Positions 47,371 through 57,225 of a DNA stretch of 64,000 nt are shown piece by piece. This DNA comes from Aurantiochytrium sp. KH105 (Eukaryota; Sar; Bigyra; Thraustochytrida; Thraustochytriidae): the NCBI GenBank assembly GCA_003116975.1, contig BGKB01000101.1, forward strand, positions 1 through 64,000, given 5' to 3'. The position numbers and the translations under genes are program-made. The notes beneath the pieces are model-generated. The model saw only the letters and a list, made by a program, of their open reading frames with translations, did not search any database and was not told where the DNA came from. Each line of letters starts with the position of its first letter. Positions within the stretch are counted from its first letter, which is position 1.

Positions 47371-47806
47371 TGAGTTGCATTGTGAGTAGTAAAGAGATAA
47401 AGAGGACGCCTGTTTGCTATGCTTGAGGCCGACCTGACTGTCAGTCAGACCGTCAAGCCTGAAAAATGGAGAGTGCGATGGTTTTCCATATCCCAAACAC
47501 AATTCAATGATACAAATGATGTTAAAGCATATAAGACTTTCTGGTGCTGGCGTTCGCGAGCGAGGTTTGACGTTCGAGTCCACGATCGTGAGTTGCATTG
47601 TGAGTAGTAAAGAGATAAAGAGGACGCCTGTTTGCTATGCTTGAGGCCGACCTGACTGTCAGTCAGACCGTCAAGCCGGAAAAATGGAGAGTGCAAAACC
47701 ATTCAATATCCCAAACACAATTCAATGATACAAATGATGTTAAAGCATATAAGACTTTCTGGTGCTGGCGTTCGCGAGCGAGGTTTGACGTTCGAGTCCA
47801 CGATCT
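47371..47806. repeat. 218-bp tandem duplication at the 3' end of a WD40 gene
   Basis: Two head-to-tail copies, 47371-47588 and 47589-47806, nearly identical. The second copy contains the last ~20 codons and the stop (47740) of the minus-strand WD40 gene; the first lies downstream of it. The main difference is a short block near 47478 and 47696 where ATGGTTTT in one copy corresponds to AAAACCAT in the other. Confidence 0.92.
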
Positions 47807-48783
47807 CGTTGCCAAGGCCAGCAGCCAGCAAAGCAGCCAAGAGGAGGAGGAGAAGGAGACGGTGGTGCGTCTGCTGCCTCAAGAGCGAGCGCCAGCGCAC
47901 CCCACGTTCGCGCAGATGGCGAAGCCTCGGTGCCGTCAAAAGCGCGCTTCACGGCGCCCGTCTCCACGTCCCAGATCTTGACAGAGCAGTCCCACGATCC
48001 ACTGACAATATCAGACCCCAGCAAAGAAACGGATTGCACTGCGTTCGAGTGGCCGTGAAGCGTGCGAAGTTCTTGACCATTCGTAGCATCCCAGACTTTG
48101 ATGGTCCTGTCCCAAGAACTGCTGACAATGGTATCTCCGTCAAGAGAAACGGAATTGACCCAGCTTGTGTGTCCCTCGAGGGTGTGAAGGAGCTCAAAGG
48201 AAGGCACGTCGTAGACCCGAATTCGTCGATCGTCAGATCCGGTGACCAAGTGTTTGTCGTTCATGGCAATAGATTTGGCCCACACGGTCGGCACGCTGAA
48301 AATATGCACACGTTCGCCACTAGACTTTGAAAATACCTGAACTGTGCTGTCTTTACAACCTACGACAATGAAATCGTCTTGGGTGGCAAGACCGCCAACT
48401 TTTGAGCCAACTGAAATTGTTGAGGTGCATACCCCGGTGGATGCGTCCCACATCCGAATGGAGCCATCCCAAGATCCAGAGAACACGACGTCGCCATCTA
48501 AAACGACGTCCCAAACGGCGTCCGTGTGTCCTTGCAGCACGTAAACAACTGCCCCCGAGAGGACGTCAACAAGATAGACGGCACCTGTGTACGTCCCGAC
48601 GACAGCGAGATTGCCGTGAACATCGACGGCTAGGGCTCCTGCGTTATTAGGCGTCTTGACCTCCAAGACCAAGGCGCCCTCTTTGCTCCACGCGCGGAGA
48701 GCGGGGTCGAAGCCGCCGCTTCCGGCCACGATGAGCTCGTTCGACTGCGCGACAGCCCAGACGCTCCCTCCGATACGACCCAT
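47740..48783 (-). CDS. WD40-only paralog of the Roc-TIR proteins (C)
   Basis: A 347-residue protein made almost entirely of a seven-blade-like WD40 propeller (residues ~1-290; MRIWD-like SIRMWD, TIKVWD, VKIWD). Its start MGRIGGSVWAVAQ and its propeller end AVKRAFDGTEA match those of the two WD40-Roc-COR-TIR proteins (MGRIGAVNGVAQ and the DGTEA end). After DGTE the sequence diverges into a Pro/Ser/Cys-rich tail that ends inside the 218-bp tandem repeat. There is no Roc, COR or TIR part. The role is unknown; a decoy, adaptor or competing sensor for the larger family members is inference. It is first of three same-strand WD40-only genes. Confidence 0.88.
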   Translation of the reverse strand: MGRIGGSVWAVAQSNELIVAGSGGFDPALRAWSKEGALVLEVKTPNNAGALAVDVHGNLAVVGTYTGAVYLVDVLSGAVVYVLQGHTDAVWDVVLDGDVVFSGSWDGSIRMWDASTGVCTSTISVGSKVGGLATQDDFIVVGCKDSTVQVFSKSSGERVHIFSVPTVWAKSIAMNDKHLVTGSDDRRIRVYDVPSFELLHTLEGHTSWVNSVSLDGDTIVSSSWDRTIKVWDATNGQELRTLHGHSNAVQSVSLLGSDIVSGSWDCSVKIWDVETGAVKRAFDGTEASPSARTWGALALALEAADAPPSPSPPPLGCFAGCWPWQRDRGLERQTSLANASTRKSYML

Positions 48784-49607
48784 GGCGCTTTTGCTTCCTG
48801 TCTGCCGAGCCGAGATCCTGCTGCCCTGCTATACTACTATACCCTCCCAAAGCACCAAGCCAAGTCGCACCCACGATGGCGCGAGCGAACTACGTTTGCC
48901 ACGCACGAACTGCAGCACCCGGGCACGGCGAGAGCGTGGGCGGCCGCCGAGGCCGAGGCGCCTCGATCGATCGATTGCGCGAGCCAGTCCGAGTCGAGTC
49001 GCGTGTGAGTTGAGCTGGTCCTGTCAGCCAGGCAGGCAGCAGCACCTGGGCGTGTGCCGCCGCTACTGCAACTGCACGTGCTAGGCAAGTTGAAGGTAAA
49101 GTAAAACCTCTGACTGTGAAGGCGGCACGAGGTGACGCTCCGCGGAACGTGCTGGAACCAAGGCGAGAGGGGGCTGCCAGCGAGGGGTAGATCGGCCCTC
49201 GCAGCGGCAAGACGCAAGCCCAAGTCTTCGGATAACGGTGGTAGAGGCTCGCGGTACGTCTCGCATCGACAAGAACGCCAGCGGGCGTACTTACGTGTGA
49301 TTTGGCTCTGGATTTTGCCTGGACCACTCGTTCGCTGATCATCTGCATCATCACACTTTGCCGTGCATGTCCCGTTTTCGGGCCGTCCAGGGCATGTAGC
49401 AGCTGCTGCTGCAGAAAGCCCACTACAGTGAAGTATCGTCATGGCACGAGGACCATGCATGCCACTTGATCTATCAACATTCTATCGTTCGTTTCGCTCA
49501 TGAGACTAATAACAAACAAACTACACACACACATAAATTTGTTTTAGCTTTGATTACGCTGGCTTCCCCGGACACGAAAGTCGGGCGTCGGGGCTTCGTT
49601 TTACAAA
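48784..49607. other. Intergenic region upstream of WD40 gene C
   Basis: 820 bp between WD40 genes C and D. Minus-strand ORFs here (such as 48837-49460) have no recognisable domain. It should contain the promoter of C. Confidence 0.5.
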
Positions 49608-50777
49608 TTACAAGTCCTCGGCGAGGGACGCACCTGATGATGATGGGTTGCGTCGGGTTCGATACCATTGAGAAAAGAGCATGCGCGGCAAAAGATCGCC
49701 CTTGATATCTTCATGAATAGTTCTTCGCAATCGCTCGAGCTGTTGTTGTGGATGCTCCTCCTGCTTCGCCAACTTTTGCTGCTGTTTTCGCTGTTTCCTC
49801 TTCTTTTGCCATTGCGTCTTCCGATCTAACAGAGAAGACGACAACGAGCAAACTGGGACTTCCTTGCGGTTCATCGCTCGGTTCAGGGCTGCCAGTTCCC
49901 GAGTGGACGGCAGCGGTTCTGTTCCGTCATACGTATGCTTCAAGGCCCCCGTACGAAGGTCCCAGGTTTTTACGGAAAAGTCCCAAGCCCCACTCACAAT
50001 GTCGGAGCCAAAGATTGAAACCGAAAGGATGGCGTTGTCATGTCCGTGGAGCATCAAGAGCGGGTCACTCGTATAGCAGTCCCAAATGATGATTGTTGTG
50101 TCCCACGAGCAGCTTACAACATGGCTTCCGGCCACAGCGACAGAGTGCACCCAGCTTGTATGTCCTTCGAGGACGTTGAGCAGCTCAAACGAGGGTATTG
50201 CGTAGACCCTCACTTTTTTGTCATTCGAGGCGGAGACCAGGTGACGCGCGTCCATCGCGACCGAGTGCACATCGTCGCCAGCGTCTCGAATCACCGCAAG
50301 AGTTTCTTCGGTCGTCCTGTCAAAGATGCGCACCGAATTGTCCACCAGGAAGCCTGCGGCGATCAGGTTGCCGTGCGTGGCAATGCCGCCGATCTTGGGT
50401 CCAACGAAGATCGACTGCACGCACTCGCCGGTCTCCTCATCCCAGATCCGAATGGACCCATCCCAGGAGCCCGTGACGATCGCGTCATCGAGGACGACGC
50501 TCCAGACCGCTGCCGTGTGGCCTTGGAGCTCGTGCACGACTTCTGCGGCGAGCACGTCGACGATGAAGACGGCGCCCGGAAATGTTCCTGCGGCGGCACG
50601 GTTACCCCGCACGGCGACGGCCAGCACTCCAGCCTGGTTGGGCGTGGCCATCTCGAGCACCAGCGCGCCCCCGCGCCTGGTCCACGCCCTCAGCACCGGG
50701 TCGAAGGCGCCGCTGCCGGCCACGACCAGCTGCTCCGACTGCGCCACGGCCCACACGCTCCCGTTGATGAGCACCAT
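49608..50777 (-). CDS. WD40-only paralog of the Roc-TIR proteins (D)
   Basis: A 389-residue protein. Residues ~1-300 are a WD40 propeller starting MVLINGSVWAVAQ, which parallels MVLIQDSVYGVAQ of the Roc-TIR protein A, and ending ALKHTYDGTEP. The remaining ~90 residues differ from every paralog: a Lys/Gln-rich basic helix (KKRKQRKQQQKLAKQEE) then HEDIKGDLLPRMLFSQWYRTRR. The basic helix could be a coiled coil or nuclear-localisation segment. The ATG at 50777 is chosen because it aligns with paralogs; the frame upstream is Arg/Pro-rich promoter sequence. It lacks Roc, COR and TIR. Confidence 0.88.
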   Translation of the reverse strand: MVLINGSVWAVAQSEQLVVAGSGAFDPVLRAWTRRGGALVLEMATPNQAGVLAVAVRGNRAAAGTFPGAVFIVDVLAAEVVHELQGHTAAVWSVVLDDAIVTGSWDGSIRIWDEETGECVQSIFVGPKIGGIATHGNLIAAGFLVDNSVRIFDRTTEETLAVIRDAGDDVHSVAMDARHLVSASNDKKVRVYAIPSFELLNVLEGHTSWVHSVAVAGSHVVSCSWDTTIIIWDCYTSDPLLMLHGHDNAILSVSIFGSDIVSGAWDFSVKTWDLRTGALKHTYDGTEPLPSTRELAALNRAMNRKEVPVCSLSSSLLDRKTQWQKKRKQRKQQQKLAKQEEHPQQQLERLRRTIHEDIKGDLLPRMLFSQWYRTRRNPSSSGASLAEDL

Positions 50778-51747
50778 CCCGCCCGCCCGGCCTCCCGCGC
50801 GCCCGCGCCTCCGCCTCCTCGCCCGCGCCCGCCCGCGAAAGCCCGCGCCCGCCCGCGCAGGAGCGAACGGGTTCTGTCGCCTGCCTCGCGCCGCTGGCTT
50901 TGGCGGCTCCGTCGCCGCGGCGTGCGCGCATCCCGGCACGCCTCTTCGCATCGCCCGCCCGCTCGCGATGCCATCCACGCGCTGCGGCCGCAGCCGCTGC
51001 GCCGGGCCGAGAGGAGAGCAGGAGAGGGAGGGGAGGACGGGCTCGCCGCGCGCGAGCTCGGCGACGGGGAGCGGGCACCCGCGGCACGGCCTGGCCTGGC
51101 GCGGCCTGGCAGGGCAGGGCCTGGCAGGGCGTTCACGCAGAGCACCCACGGTCGATGGCTCCTCTACCGCCACGTGCACCAAAACACGCGTCGACGCAGT
51201 GCAGTTCGTGCTTCTCGAGCGCCCCTGCGCGCTGCGCTGGCTCGACTCGGCCCGACCCGGCTTGACGCGGCCCGACTCGACTCGCAGCGGCAAGGCGAGA
51301 CGCGGGAGGAGAGCAGGCCAGCCAGGCCAGGCCAGGCACGCGCGCACGCCCAGTCCTGCTGCTGCTGCTGCTGCTGCTGTGCGCGGCGCCGAAGGAGCTG
51401 GGGCAAAAGCGGCGCGAGGTCGAGACTGCGTGCAGGGCAGAGCAGGGAAGCGGGAAGGAAGGGTGGACCGAGTTGAAGGTATCGAAGCCAAGAAGGAAGA
51501 GGAGGAGGAGAAGAAGAGCAAAAGTATGATTCACAGAGAGGTTGGTTGGGAGGGAGGTATTGCGAAGGGGGAGGGGAGCGACCTTGACGAGCGAGACATC
51601 ACGGCTGTTCGTGTGTCTGCGTTGTTATGTTCTACGCACCACTGCAGGCTAGGCTCGGCTCAGCTTAGCTCAACTCAGCTCAGCTCCGCTCCGCTCAGCA
51701 AGGCCTTGGGCTTTTTCAGGCTTGGCCTAGTAGGGCCTAGTTATCCG
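50778..51747. promoter_or_regulatory. Upstream region of WD40 gene D with short repeats
   Basis: 970 bp with GGCCTGGCxx pentamer-like units (51087-51130), a CTG run (51354-51380) and a GCTCA-type array (51650-51700). Long ORFs here are composition artefacts. No gene is supported. Confidence 0.55.
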
Positions 51748-52650
51748 CTACCATAGACAAAGACACGATGAGGAGGACGAAGAAGACTCGAGCAGCGGCT
51801 CCATTCCATTGAGCACATACTTGGCAGAGCCGGACTCGAGATCCCATGCCCGGACAGTTCCGTCCCAGGACCCAGAAACAATCTCTTGCCCCACAAGAGA
51901 GACGGATTGCACGTCTCCTTCATGATCCTGGAGCATGTGAATTTGCTCGCCAGAATCGGAGTCCCAGACTCTCACCGTATTGTCTGCCGATCCGCTGACA
52001 ATATATGCGCCCTCGAGCGCAATGGACCACACGCGATGACTATGTCCCGATAGAACGTGGACGAGGTCGTATGAAGGCAAAGCGTAAATTCGTATCATGC
52101 AGTCATGAGACCCCGTCACAATACGCTCAGTGTCCATTGCGACGGCCCCAAACACATCGGTTCCTTCGCGAATGACACGTAAGCGTTTGCCGCTATCATG
52201 TTCAAAGACGCGAATGGTGCCATCCTGCAAGGCTGTGGCAATCAATTCTCCATTCGATGCAAGGTCTCCCACCTTGGACCCTGTTGCGATTGTCTTGATG
52301 CAATCCCCGCCCATCTTGTCCCATACGCGTATGGTTCCATCCCAAGACCCAGAAACGACCTCATCGTTGAGGATGATGCCTCCGATGGCGTCTTCGTGAC
52401 CTCTTAAAGTCTGCACGAGCTCACCAGATTCAACATTGACAATGAAAATGTTGCCTTCGTACGTGCCGAGTGCAGCCAGGTTGCCTTCTAGCGCCAGGGT
52501 TGTCGCTGCGGCCGCATCTGGCGTCTTCATTTCGAAAATCAAGGCGCCCGCTTTGGTCCACGCATACAAGGCCGGGTACTCGCCTGCCGTCGCCGCGACG
52601 ATGAGCGTCTCGGATTGTGCGACCGCATAGACCTCGCTAAGGCGGCCCAT
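51748..52650 (-). CDS. WD40-only paralog of the Roc-TIR proteins (E)
   Basis: A 300-residue, almost pure WD40 propeller starting MGRLSEVYAVAQSETLIVAA and ending SAKYVLNGMEP followed by a run of seven Ser and CLCLW. It is the shortest of the five family members and stops just past the point where the Roc-bearing proteins continue. Blades are regular (TIRVWDKMGG, TVRVWDSDSG, TVRAWDLESG). The ATG at 52650 aligns with the other paralogs; a CGTG tetramer array begins about 19 bp upstream. There are no enzymatic residues. A scaffold or decoy role is inference. Confidence 0.9.
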   Translation of the reverse strand: MGRLSEVYAVAQSETLIVAATAGEYPALYAWTKAGALIFEMKTPDAAAATTLALEGNLAALGTYEGNIFIVNVESGELVQTLRGHEDAIGGIILNDEVVSGSWDGTIRVWDKMGGDCIKTIATGSKVGDLASNGELIATALQDGTIRVFEHDSGKRLRVIREGTDVFGAVAMDTERIVTGSHDCMIRIYALPSYDLVHVLSGHSHRVWSIALEGAYIVSGSADNTVRVWDSDSGEQIHMLQDHEGDVQSVSLVGQEIVSGSWDGTVRAWDLESGSAKYVLNGMEPLLESSSSSSSCLCLW

Positions 52651-52667
52651 CGTCCGAGCGTCCGAGC

Positions 52668-52668
<1 letters not shown>

Positions 52669-52722
<54 letters not shown>

Positions 52723-52724
52723 TG
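52669..52724. repeat. CGTG tetranucleotide array (~14 units)
   Basis: Uninterrupted CGTG/GTGC units starting about 19 bp upstream of the WD40 gene E ATG (minus strand). Confidence 0.95.
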
Positions 52725-53813
52725 AGCGGAATCAAGCGAGCAAGCAAGAGTGCAAGGGAGAAGACTGGTGTGTCTTCTCGCGCGGCGTCGTGTCGAGGAG
52801 GGGCGGCAGCGCGCGCAGATGCGCCTCCTCTTTCAGGTCTGACCCTGTTTTGGTTGCAGTGCAGCGGTTTGGGCAGCGCGTGCCGCACTTTTTCTTTTAG
52901 CCTGCTTTCGAGCGAGGGATTTTTTTTTCTCTCTCTCGTGGCCGGCCAATCCTTCCACACAACGGAACGTGGCGGACACTGCCAGTGCGAGTCGTCGTGC
53001 GTGTCTGCTTGATTCGCAACGTTGGTCAGAAAAGAATTGGAGTGTTGGATGAGACGCAACAGAGGAAACAAAAGCAATTGATGCTAGCAATGACATCAAT
53101 TTGCAGAAAGAAAGAAAAGAAGATGTATGCACGGCGTCGTTGGGCAAAAGCAGCTTCACTTCTACAGCAACGCGCGCAAACAAGCGCAAAAGATATTTTC
53201 GGCAGCAAAAGGCAAAATGCGGCGATGTCTGCACGAAATTCGGTGACTTGCAGTTTTTTAATCGACGATGCCCGTCACGATGAGCCTGCCATCACTTTAA
53301 TACCATTTGCGTCAACTACAGTTCGTGTGCACAAAAACTTTCGAACAAAGCCCTATCCGATTTTTCGATACGGCAAAAAGTGATCCTCTTGGAATCCAAA
53401 AGCGAGAGACATAACAGTAAAAGAGAGAGATGCGGGACATTGGAGCAATGGAGACATGATCAATACGATACATACAGTGTGTGATGTTTGAGTAGTAGGT
53501 TGACGCGTCGGTAGTCCCTGTCCGAAAGACGTAAGATGATTCCGCGTAGTACGCGTGTGCGTAGCACGTGGGGAGAAAAGAGACATGCAAAGACGTCATG
53601 CTATACACGGAAAACCCGTCTTTTGGCTCTGGAGTTTGGACATGCCGTGAAAGTACCTAGAGTCTCACGTGGTCGCGGCTTGCATGACAAGCCCAAGAGG
53701 TAGTATGTCCAGCACGAACAAGAGCTTGACGAACTAAAAACTACGTTTCGAAGTCTCCAACTCGTCGCCTCGGCTTCTCCGTCGCCTTTAGCTCTTTAAG
53801 CACTTTTGTAACT

Positions 53814-53952
53814 TTCGAACCTTCTATAACTTTACTTTACAGTTCCCTGCGTTCCCGTACCTCCGGTTCTTCTAGAAAACATCCTATAGTCAACATTTGT
53901 CTACAATATTTCGGCGTCCGGTGCGCTCCGCACGGCCCGAACCTTCTCGAAG
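53814..53952 (+). promoter_or_regulatory. Cluster of heat-shock elements upstream of HSP90
   Basis: Three sites: TTCGAAccTTC at 53814-53824, TTCtaGAA at 53870-53877, and a perfect three-unit element GAAccTTCtcGAA at 53940-53952. This is the canonical alternating nGAAn/nTTCn HSF site in 5-bp steps. They lie about 550-680 bp before the HSP90 ATG. Confidence 0.75.
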
Positions 53953-54497
53953 GATCGTCGTTAGTAGGCCCTCTTAGGGATTTTCTAAAGACTCCAACGA
54001 CCGGTGGCGGGGTGCACGCCTCAGTAAACTCGTATGAGCGCCCGTTTGCAGCGTGTGCAAGGCGGAGATCGAAAGAGAGATTGGCGGCGCAGCACCAGAC
54101 CCGAAACCTGCACAGCGAGCCTGCCCTGCCCCGACAGAGGTACGTGACACACGACGAAACGACCGCGCTGCGCGCAAGTCCTTGGACATCACTCTTTCTT
54201 TCGCGTGGCCCTCGTTCCCGCTCCTTTGTTTCCTTCGCAATCCACGCACCGCCTTGCTCGTGTGCCGCGGACGTTGCCCCTGAGGGGAGTGCATGCATTG
54301 CGTCCCTTGGTGAGCTGGCAACCGCCCGTTTGCGGAGAACAAGGCGCCCAAGGAGAGAAAGGAGAAAGAAACCGGAGGGCGCAAGAAGAAGAGTGGGAGA
54401 GAGTGAGAGTGAGAGTGAGAGAAGGACTCGGGACGAGAGAGACTAACTGAAGGCGAACGCGATCAACCAACAGCCAGACAACAAAACACTAGGAACC

Positions 54498-57225
54498 ATG
54501 AGCGACGATTCGGAGACGTTCTCGTTCGCGGCGGACATCAGCCAGCTGCTGTCCCTGATTATCAACACCTTCTACTCGTCCAAGGAGGTCTTCCTTCGCG
54601 AGCTCATCTCGAACTCGAGCGATGCCCTCGATAAGATTCGCTTCTCGTCCATCGCGGACCCCTCGGTCCTCGAGGCCAACGAGAAGATGGAGATCAAGCT
54701 CATCCCCGACAAGGCCAACAAGACCCTGACCATCTGCGATACCGGCCTCGGTATGTCCAAGAAGGACCTCGTCACCAACCTCGGTACCATCGCCAAGTCC
54801 GGCACCAAGGCCTTCATGGAGGCCCTTCAGGCCGGCGCTGATATCTCGATGATTGGTCAGTTCGGTGTGGGCTTTTACTCCGCCTACCTCGTCGCCGAGC
54901 GCGTCGAGGTGCACTCCAAGAGCAACGATGACGACAAGCAGTGGGTTTGGTCCTCGAGCGCTGGTGGCTCGTTCACCGTGGCCGAGGACACCGACTACGA
55001 GAAGATCCCCCGCGGTACCCACATTGTCCTCCACCTCAAGGACGACCAGGAGGAGTACCTCGAGGAGCGCCGCATCAAGGACCTCGTCAAGAAGCACTCC
55101 GAGTTCATCAGCTTCCCCATCTACCTTCTCGTTGAGAAGGAGACCGAGAAGGAGGTCACCGACGACGAAGAGGAGGAGGAAGAGGAGGAGGGCGACGCCC
55201 CCAAGGTCGAGGACGTGACCGACAAGGAGGAGGAAGGCGAGAAGAAGAAGAAGACCAAGAAGGTCAAGGAAGTCACCTCGGAGTGGGAGCTCCTCAACAA
55301 CCAGAAGCCCATCTGGATGCGCAAGCCCGACGAGGTCACCACCGAGGAGTACGATGCCTTCTACAAGAGCATCAGCAACGACTGGGAGGCTCCCCTCGCC
55401 ACCAAGCACTTTTCGGTCGAGGGTAACCTCGAGTTCCGCGCTCTCCTCTTTGTGCCCAAGCGCGCTCCCTTTGACATGTTCGAGGGCGGCAACACCAAGA
55501 AGAAGAACCAGATCAAGCTCTACGTGCGCCGTGTCTTCATCATGGACAACTGCGAGGACCTCATGCCCGAGTGGCTCGGCTTTGTCCGCGGCATTGTCGA
55601 CTCCGAGGATCTCCCCCTCAACATTTCCCGCGAGACCCTCCAGCAGAACCGCGTGCTCAAGGTCATCCGCAAGAACCTTGTCAAGAAGACCCTCGAGCTC
55701 TTTGCCGAGCTCGCCGAGGACGACTCGGCCGACGGCAAGTACGCCAAGTTCTACGAGGCCTTCTCCAAGAACCTCAAGCTTGGTGTGCACGAGGACTCGC
55801 AGAACCGCAACAAGATTGCCGAGCTCCTCCGCTACCCGAGCACCAAGTCTGGCGACGAGATGACCTCGCTCAAGGACTACATCTCGCGCATGCCCGAGAA
55901 GCAGCAGGGTATCTTTTACATCACCGGCGAGTCCCGCAAGGCTGTTGAGAACTCGCCCTTCCTCGAGCGTCTTCGCAAGAAGGGCNCACTTTTCGGTCGA
56001 GGGTAACCTCGAGTTCCGCGCTCTCCTCTTTGTGCCCAAGCGCGCTCCCTTTGACATGTTCGAGGGCGGCAACACCAAGAAGAAGAACCAGATCAAGCTC
56101 TACGTGCGCCGTGTCTTCATCATGGACAACTGCGAGGACCTCATGCCCGAGTGGCTCGGCTTTGTCCGCGGCATTGTCGACTCCGAGGATCTCCCCCTCA
56201 ACATTTCCCGCGAGACCCTCCAGCAGAACCGCGTGCTCAAGGTCATCCGCAAGAACCTTGTCAAGAAGACCCTCGAGCTCTTTGCCGAGCTCGCCGAGGA
56301 CGACTCGGCCGACGGCAAGTACGCCAAGTTCTACGAGGCCTTCTCCAAGAACCTCAAGCTTGGTGTGCACGAGGACTCGCAGAACCGCAACAAGATTGCC
56401 GAGCTCCTCCGCTACCCGAGCACCAAGTCTGGCGACGAGATGACCTCGCTCAAGGACTACATCTCGCGCATGCCCGAGAAGCAGCAGGGTATCTTTTACA
56501 TCACCGGCGAGTCCCGCAAGGCTGTTGAGAACTCGCCCTTCCTCGAGCGTCTTCGCAAGAAGGGCTACGAGTGCCTCTTCATGGTCGACCCCATTGACGA
56601 GTACGCCGTCCAGCAGCTCAAGGAGTTCGAGGGCAAGAAGCTCATCTCCGTCACCAAGGAGGGTCTTGACCTCAGCCTTGATGAGGATGAGAAGAAGAAC
56701 TTCGAGGAGGAGAAGGCCAAGACCGAGAAGCTCACTGAGCTCATCAAGTCTGTGCTCGACGACAAGGTCGAGAAGGTCATCGTCTCTGACCGCATGGTCG
56801 ACTCGCCCTGCACGCTCTCCACCGGCGAGTACGGCTGGTCCGCCAACATGGAGCGTGTCATGAAGGCCCAGGCCCTTCGCGACTCGTCCACCATGGGCTA
56901 CATGGCTTCCAAGAAGACCATGGAGGTCAACCCCTACAGCAGCATCATCCAGGCCCTCCGCACCAAGGCCGATGCCGATGCCTCGGACAAGACCGTCAAG
57001 GATCTTATCTGGCTTCTCTACGAGACTGCCCTCCTCACTTCGGGCTTCAGCCTCGACGACCCCGTCCAGTTTGCCGGCCGCCTTCACAAGCTCGTCAAGC
57101 TCGGCCTTTCCATCGATGACGCCACTGACGGCGATGATGGCCTCGATGATCTTGACGACCTTCCGGCCCTCGACGAGTCCGGTGGTGATGATGAGGACTT
57201 CTCCGCCATGGAGTCCGTCGACTAA
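54498..57225 (+). CDS. Cytosolic HSP90 (with assembly duplication)
   Basis: An ATP-dependent chaperone for kinases, receptors and other clients. The N-terminal ATPase has [22 protein letters not shown]-type and [14 protein letters not shown]-type motifs and [13 protein letters not shown] charged linker with Glu and Lys runs follows, then the middle domain and the C-terminal dimerisation domain. The last residues MESVD are close to the MEEVD tail that binds TPR co-chaperones. As given, the frame is broken by one N at 55986: 55407-55985 and 55987-56565 are the same 579 bp. Removing one copy plus the N leaves one open frame of 715 residues, normal for cytosolic HSP90. No ER signal or KDEL is present. 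HSEs lie upstream. Confidence 0.95.
55407..56565. other. 579-bp assembly duplication around a single N
   Basis: Bases 55407-55985 recur at 55987-56565, separated only by the N at 55986. I compared the translations and several stretches of DNA and found no difference. Exact identity, the join at an N and restoration of a normal HSP90 when collapsed all point to two overlapping contig ends that were scaffolded instead of merged. Confidence 0.92.

Larger units (their letters stand above)
52651..54497. other. Long intergenic region, HSP90 upstream
   Basis: About 1.85 kb between two divergent genes. It holds a CGTG tetramer array next to WD40 gene E, AT-richer sequence in the middle without a supported gene, heat-shock-element-like sites at 53814-53952 and GAGAGT-type repeats (54396-54425) in the HSP90 5' flank. 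Confidence 0.65.

Noticed and set aside
47560-47590. tRNA-like B-box sequence (GTTCGAGTCC) in the 218-bp repeats
   Set aside because: The flanking bases do not pair as a T-stem and no A-box or acceptor stem is found at the right distance.
49476-51756. Long plus-strand ORFs over WD40 gene D and its promoter
   Set aside because: They are antisense to a clear WD40 gene, and their extensions are low-complexity Arg/Ala/Pro.
55407-56565. Genuine tandem exon duplication or pseudogenisation of HSP90
   Set aside because: The copies appear identical, meet at a single N, and one copy collapses to a normal HSP90.
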